A DNA stretch of 5,429 nt from Candidatus Uhrbacteria bacterium. Its GTDB lineage: Bacteria; Patescibacteriota; Patescibacteriia; UBA9934. The notes beneath the pieces were generated by a model. That model did not search any database, had not been told where the DNA came from, and saw nothing but the letters and a program-made list of their open reading frames with translations. Both the position numbers and the translations under genes were made by a program. The DNA lies in NCBI GenBank assembly GCA_030688135.1, contig JAUYIW010000059.1:1-5429 (forward strand), given 5' to 3'. Positions within the stretch are counted from its first letter, which is position 1; the number at the start of each line of letters is the position of its first letter. Below are positions 4,150 through 5,429 of the stretch, piece after piece.

Positions 4150-4173
4150 GACATTTTGACACTATTATGTCAA
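4144..4173. promoter_or_regulatory. Operator-like half-sites at 12-bp spacing over promoter B
   Basis: TGTCAA (4144-4149), TTGACA (4156-4161) and TGTCAA (4168-4173) alternate in orientation every 12 bp, with 6-nt gaps. The first pair matches the arrangement at promoter A (2499-2518). This pattern fits a dimeric or oligomeric DNA-binding regulator, which is inference. Confidence 0.5.
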
Positions 4174-4407
4174 TTGTGCTTGGTAGCGCTATAAATACGG
4201 CTGTAAATATATATAAATTCCACACCTCAAAAAACATATTAAAATTTGTTGTATGTCAGAATCAATTATTTACTAGTGTAAAAATAGAAAAATGAGGATA
4301 ATTTATAACATCTCCAATTAACGCTTCCGCTGTAATCTCGAGCGAAAAACGAGCCGGGACTGTCGCCGAAAAACTTCGTTTTGGATTGAAATCAAAAAAT
4401 CGATAGT
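4174..4407. other. AT-rich intergenic stretch without a recognised gene
   Basis: This stretch separates unit B from the exported-protein gene. Most of it is A/T-rich (tracts of TATATA and poly-A). A less AT-rich block at about 4320-4385 contains short self-complementary pieces (CTCG/CGAG, CCGAAAA/GTTTTGG). On the minus strand one frame stays open from 4438 to 4262 (58 codons) but has no ATG, GTG or TTG near its beginning and no SD. I see nothing that I can name in it. Confidence 0.4.
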
Positions 4408-4410
4408 ATG

Positions 4411-4440
4411 AAAAATACCCTTGTGTTACAAGAGGTATTT
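4411..4440 (-). terminator. Terminator-like hairpin after the exported-protein gene
   Basis: AAATACC pairs with GGTATTT, with an inner CTTGT/ACAAG stem, a 3-nt loop and one bulged A. On the minus strand it is followed directly by further T (GGTATTTTTC), so it fits an intrinsic terminator about 100 nt past the stop codon of the gene at 4536-5144. The plus side is also T-rich but broken by AGG. Confidence 0.6.
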
Positions 4441-4471
4441 AGGATTTTAAAAAGTTAAACGGGACACGCGT

Positions 4472-4500
4472 GGGACAGCCATCATTATTTTCACTGTCCC
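4472..4500. repeat. GGGACAG inverted repeat
   Basis: GGGACAG (4472-4478) and CTGTCCC (4494-4500) are inverted with a 15-nt gap, and a further GGGACA lies at 4461-4466. The right arm is part of the 17-bp direct repeat also found at 5257-5273, so this may be the end of a small mobile or remnant element. Confidence 0.45.
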
Positions 4501-4509
4501 CTTTTCCTT
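4493..4509. repeat. 17-bp direct repeat, copy 1
   Basis: ACTGTCCCCTTTTCCTT is identical to 5257-5273. The two copies flank the exported-protein gene at a distance of 764 bp. Confidence 0.8.
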
Positions 4510-4535
4510 TTACTTTTTGTAATAACAGTAGAATT

Positions 4536-5144
4536 TTAAATATTTTCTACAGATTCAGATTTTATATATGTCGAACCATTCCATTGGTAAATATATGATA
4601 CAGATCCTGGTCCAGATTTGTAAGTAGATATAATCTGTTTTTTTATGGGGTCAATACTTGTTAGCACAAAGTCACTGAGCACGGCACTCTTTTCTAATTT
4701 TTGAGTGGTTGGATTAAAAATGTAGAAATCATAGAAGTAATTGACTCCCGCATAACCTGTTGAAGTAAGAACACCGACATCGTTATGACCGTCAAAATTC
4801 ACATCCTTATCTGTAATGAAAGCAGGGGGATTATTTTTACTTACTACATCTAATGCAAAAATTCCTTGTTTACCTAACGAGAATGTTTGAGTAACCTTTC
4901 CATTATTTATTACGGATAGATTATTTCCTGAAACTGAAAAAGTAACATCTGTTTTTATTGTATTTGTTTTTGTATTAACTGATGGAGTTTGAGTATCTGT
5001 TTGCTGTGTTCCAGTATCAACGACAACAGGCACTTCTACTTTTTTATTTTTATAAACATACACGCCGCCACTTATTACCAATAATGCGATTATGGCTAAA
5101 AGCACTGGAGCGATAAAACCTTTTTGCAAGTTTTTCATATTCAT
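4536..5144 (-). CDS. Membrane-anchored exported protein with a C-terminal XAC2610/FG-GAP-like domain, ~202 aa
   Basis: Two in-frame ATGs lie at 5144 and 5138; the second gives the more usual MKNLQKGF start, and neither has a strong SD. Residues 9-31 form one hydrophobic helix (FIAPVLLAIIALLVISGGVYVY) [segment split: FIAPVLLAII, ALLVISGGVYVY] after a short basic stretch, an N-terminus common in Patescibacteria. KGF resembles a prepilin cleavage site but lacks the Glu at +5. Residues 38-66 are a Thr/Gln/Pro-rich linker. The C-terminal region has strand-rich sequence with DVNFDGHNDVGVL (114-126), YFYDFYIFNP (136-145) and YKSGPGSVSYIYQWNG (175-190), which resemble the D.NFDG..D.....G..N..Y..Y.YNP pattern of XAC2610-like proteins. 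The protein likely sits outside the membrane; its function is unknown. AT-rich codons differ from the middle of the window. Confidence 0.75.
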   Translation of the reverse strand: MNMKNLQKGFIAPVLLAIIALLVISGGVYVYKNKKVEVPVVVDTGTQQTDTQTPSVNTKTNTIKTDVTFSVSGNNLSVINNGKVTQTFSLGKQGIFALDVVSKNNPPAFITDKDVNFDGHNDVGVLTSTGYAGVNYFYDFYIFNPTTQKLEKSAVLSDFVLTSIDPIKKQIISTYKSGPGSVSYIYQWNGSTYIKSESVENI

Positions 5145-5216
5145 ATTATTATTTTAATAATTCTAAAGTGGACTGGTTCGCGCGCCGTACTTTTTCTCTG
5201 CGGAAATGGACCTCAA

Positions 5217-5248
5217 AATACTCATATTCTAAGACACGGTTGAGTATT
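5217..5248. repeat. 8-bp inverted repeat at the end of the transposase fragment
   Basis: AATACTCA (5217-5224) and TGAGTATT (5241-5248) are inverted with a 16-nt gap, just beside copy 2 of the 17-bp direct repeat. The TGA that closes the transposase-derived frame lies in the left arm. It may be a relic of an element end or a weak hairpin. Confidence 0.35.
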
Positions 5249-5428
5249 CAATGGTGACTGTCCCCTTTTCCTTCGTGTACGTCTTCCGGTAAGAAAAACA
5301 ACTTGATCAGCGAGAACACACGTCGTCTTGTCGACAGGATTCGAGTACCGCCGCAGAAGAAGCGTGTTGTATTTCGCGCGCGTAACGAAGAATGCGCCTC
5401 TCGTGTGGATTGTGTACAATCTTTTGAA
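5222..5428 (-). pseudogene. IS4-family DDE transposase fragment
   Basis: The frame enters from the right window edge. Its first 48 residues (5428-5285) match the core of IS4-family (DDE_Tnp_1) transposases: RGAFFVTRAKYN, then RRYSNPVDKTT, then VLADQVVFLTG, which corresponds to the family's GAFFVTRAKSN...R.YS.PVD..TG...DQ...L.G pattern. After LTG the expected segment (Y-S-x-K-x-Y-P and on to L-R-R-I) is absent; instead the frame reads through GGGGACAGT-containing repeat DNA and stops at 5222. The enzyme would cut and join DNA at IS ends, but this copy lacks the C-terminal part, including the final Glu of the catalytic triad, and must be inactive unless rearranged. The N-terminal part lies outside the window. 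Confidence 0.8.
5257..5273. repeat. 17-bp direct repeat, copy 2
   Basis: This is identical to 4493-4509. It sits where similarity of the IS4-type fragment to its family ends, so it may mark the breakpoint that cut the transposase. Confidence 0.8.
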
Positions 5429-5429
5429 G

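Noticed and set aside
3937..4194. 85-codon plus-strand frame
   Set aside because: It overlaps RNA-B hairpins and promoter B on the opposite strand and has no SD or known motif.

Overview
The window looks like a fragment of a Patescibacteria (CPR, Parcubacteria-like) genome or of a mobile element from one. The evidence is a MurE-like C-terminal fragment of the style seen in that group at the left end, a membrane-anchored exported protein with an N-terminus typical of that group (KGFIAPVLL plus one membrane helix) near the right end, and a divergent HAM1/RdgB-type pyrophosphatase. This assignment is inference: there is no rRNA or other phylogenetic marker here. No tRNA or CRISPR array was seen.

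Layout. (1) 1-166: 3'-truncated murE-like fragment on +, cut off at an inverted repeat. (2) 211-1536, all on -: a small hypothetical protein, a HAM1/RdgB-family NTP pyrophosphatase overlapping it by 10 nt, and an acidic hypothetical protein with a strong SD and a GTG start. (3) about 1537-2470, -: a roughly 0.93 kb apparently non-coding structured RNA (RNA-A) behind a sigma70-type promoter. (4) 2660-3329, -: a secreted tyrosine-rich repeat protein, a row of hairpins with two three-codon ORFs, a possible 29-residue ORF and an intrinsic terminator. (5) about 3330-4114, -: a second structured RNA of about 0.78 kb (RNA-B) behind a promoter nearly the same as that of RNA-A. (6) 4150-4535: AT-rich intergenic DNA with a terminator. 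(7) 4536-5144, -: an exported, membrane-anchored protein. (8) 5222-5428, -: a broken IS4-family transposase fragment reaching the window edge.

The main point is that the middle of the window holds two parallel transcription units with the same plan: an inverted-repeat operator over the -35 box, a promoter with a 17-bp spacer, an RNA of 0.8-0.9 kb full of hairpins, then small protein genes. The two RNAs share a perfect 23-nt block and a 3' hairpin motif but otherwise differ in sequence. GNRA tetraloops appear when they are read on the minus strand, the same strand as the promoters and genes. I cannot assign them by eye to a known large RNA family (GOLLD, ROOL, OLE, HEARO and similar); covariance-model searches would decide this. 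The AT-rich, Patescibacteria-like ends and the more GC-balanced middle suggest an inserted island, although an assembly chimera at the murE junction is possible.
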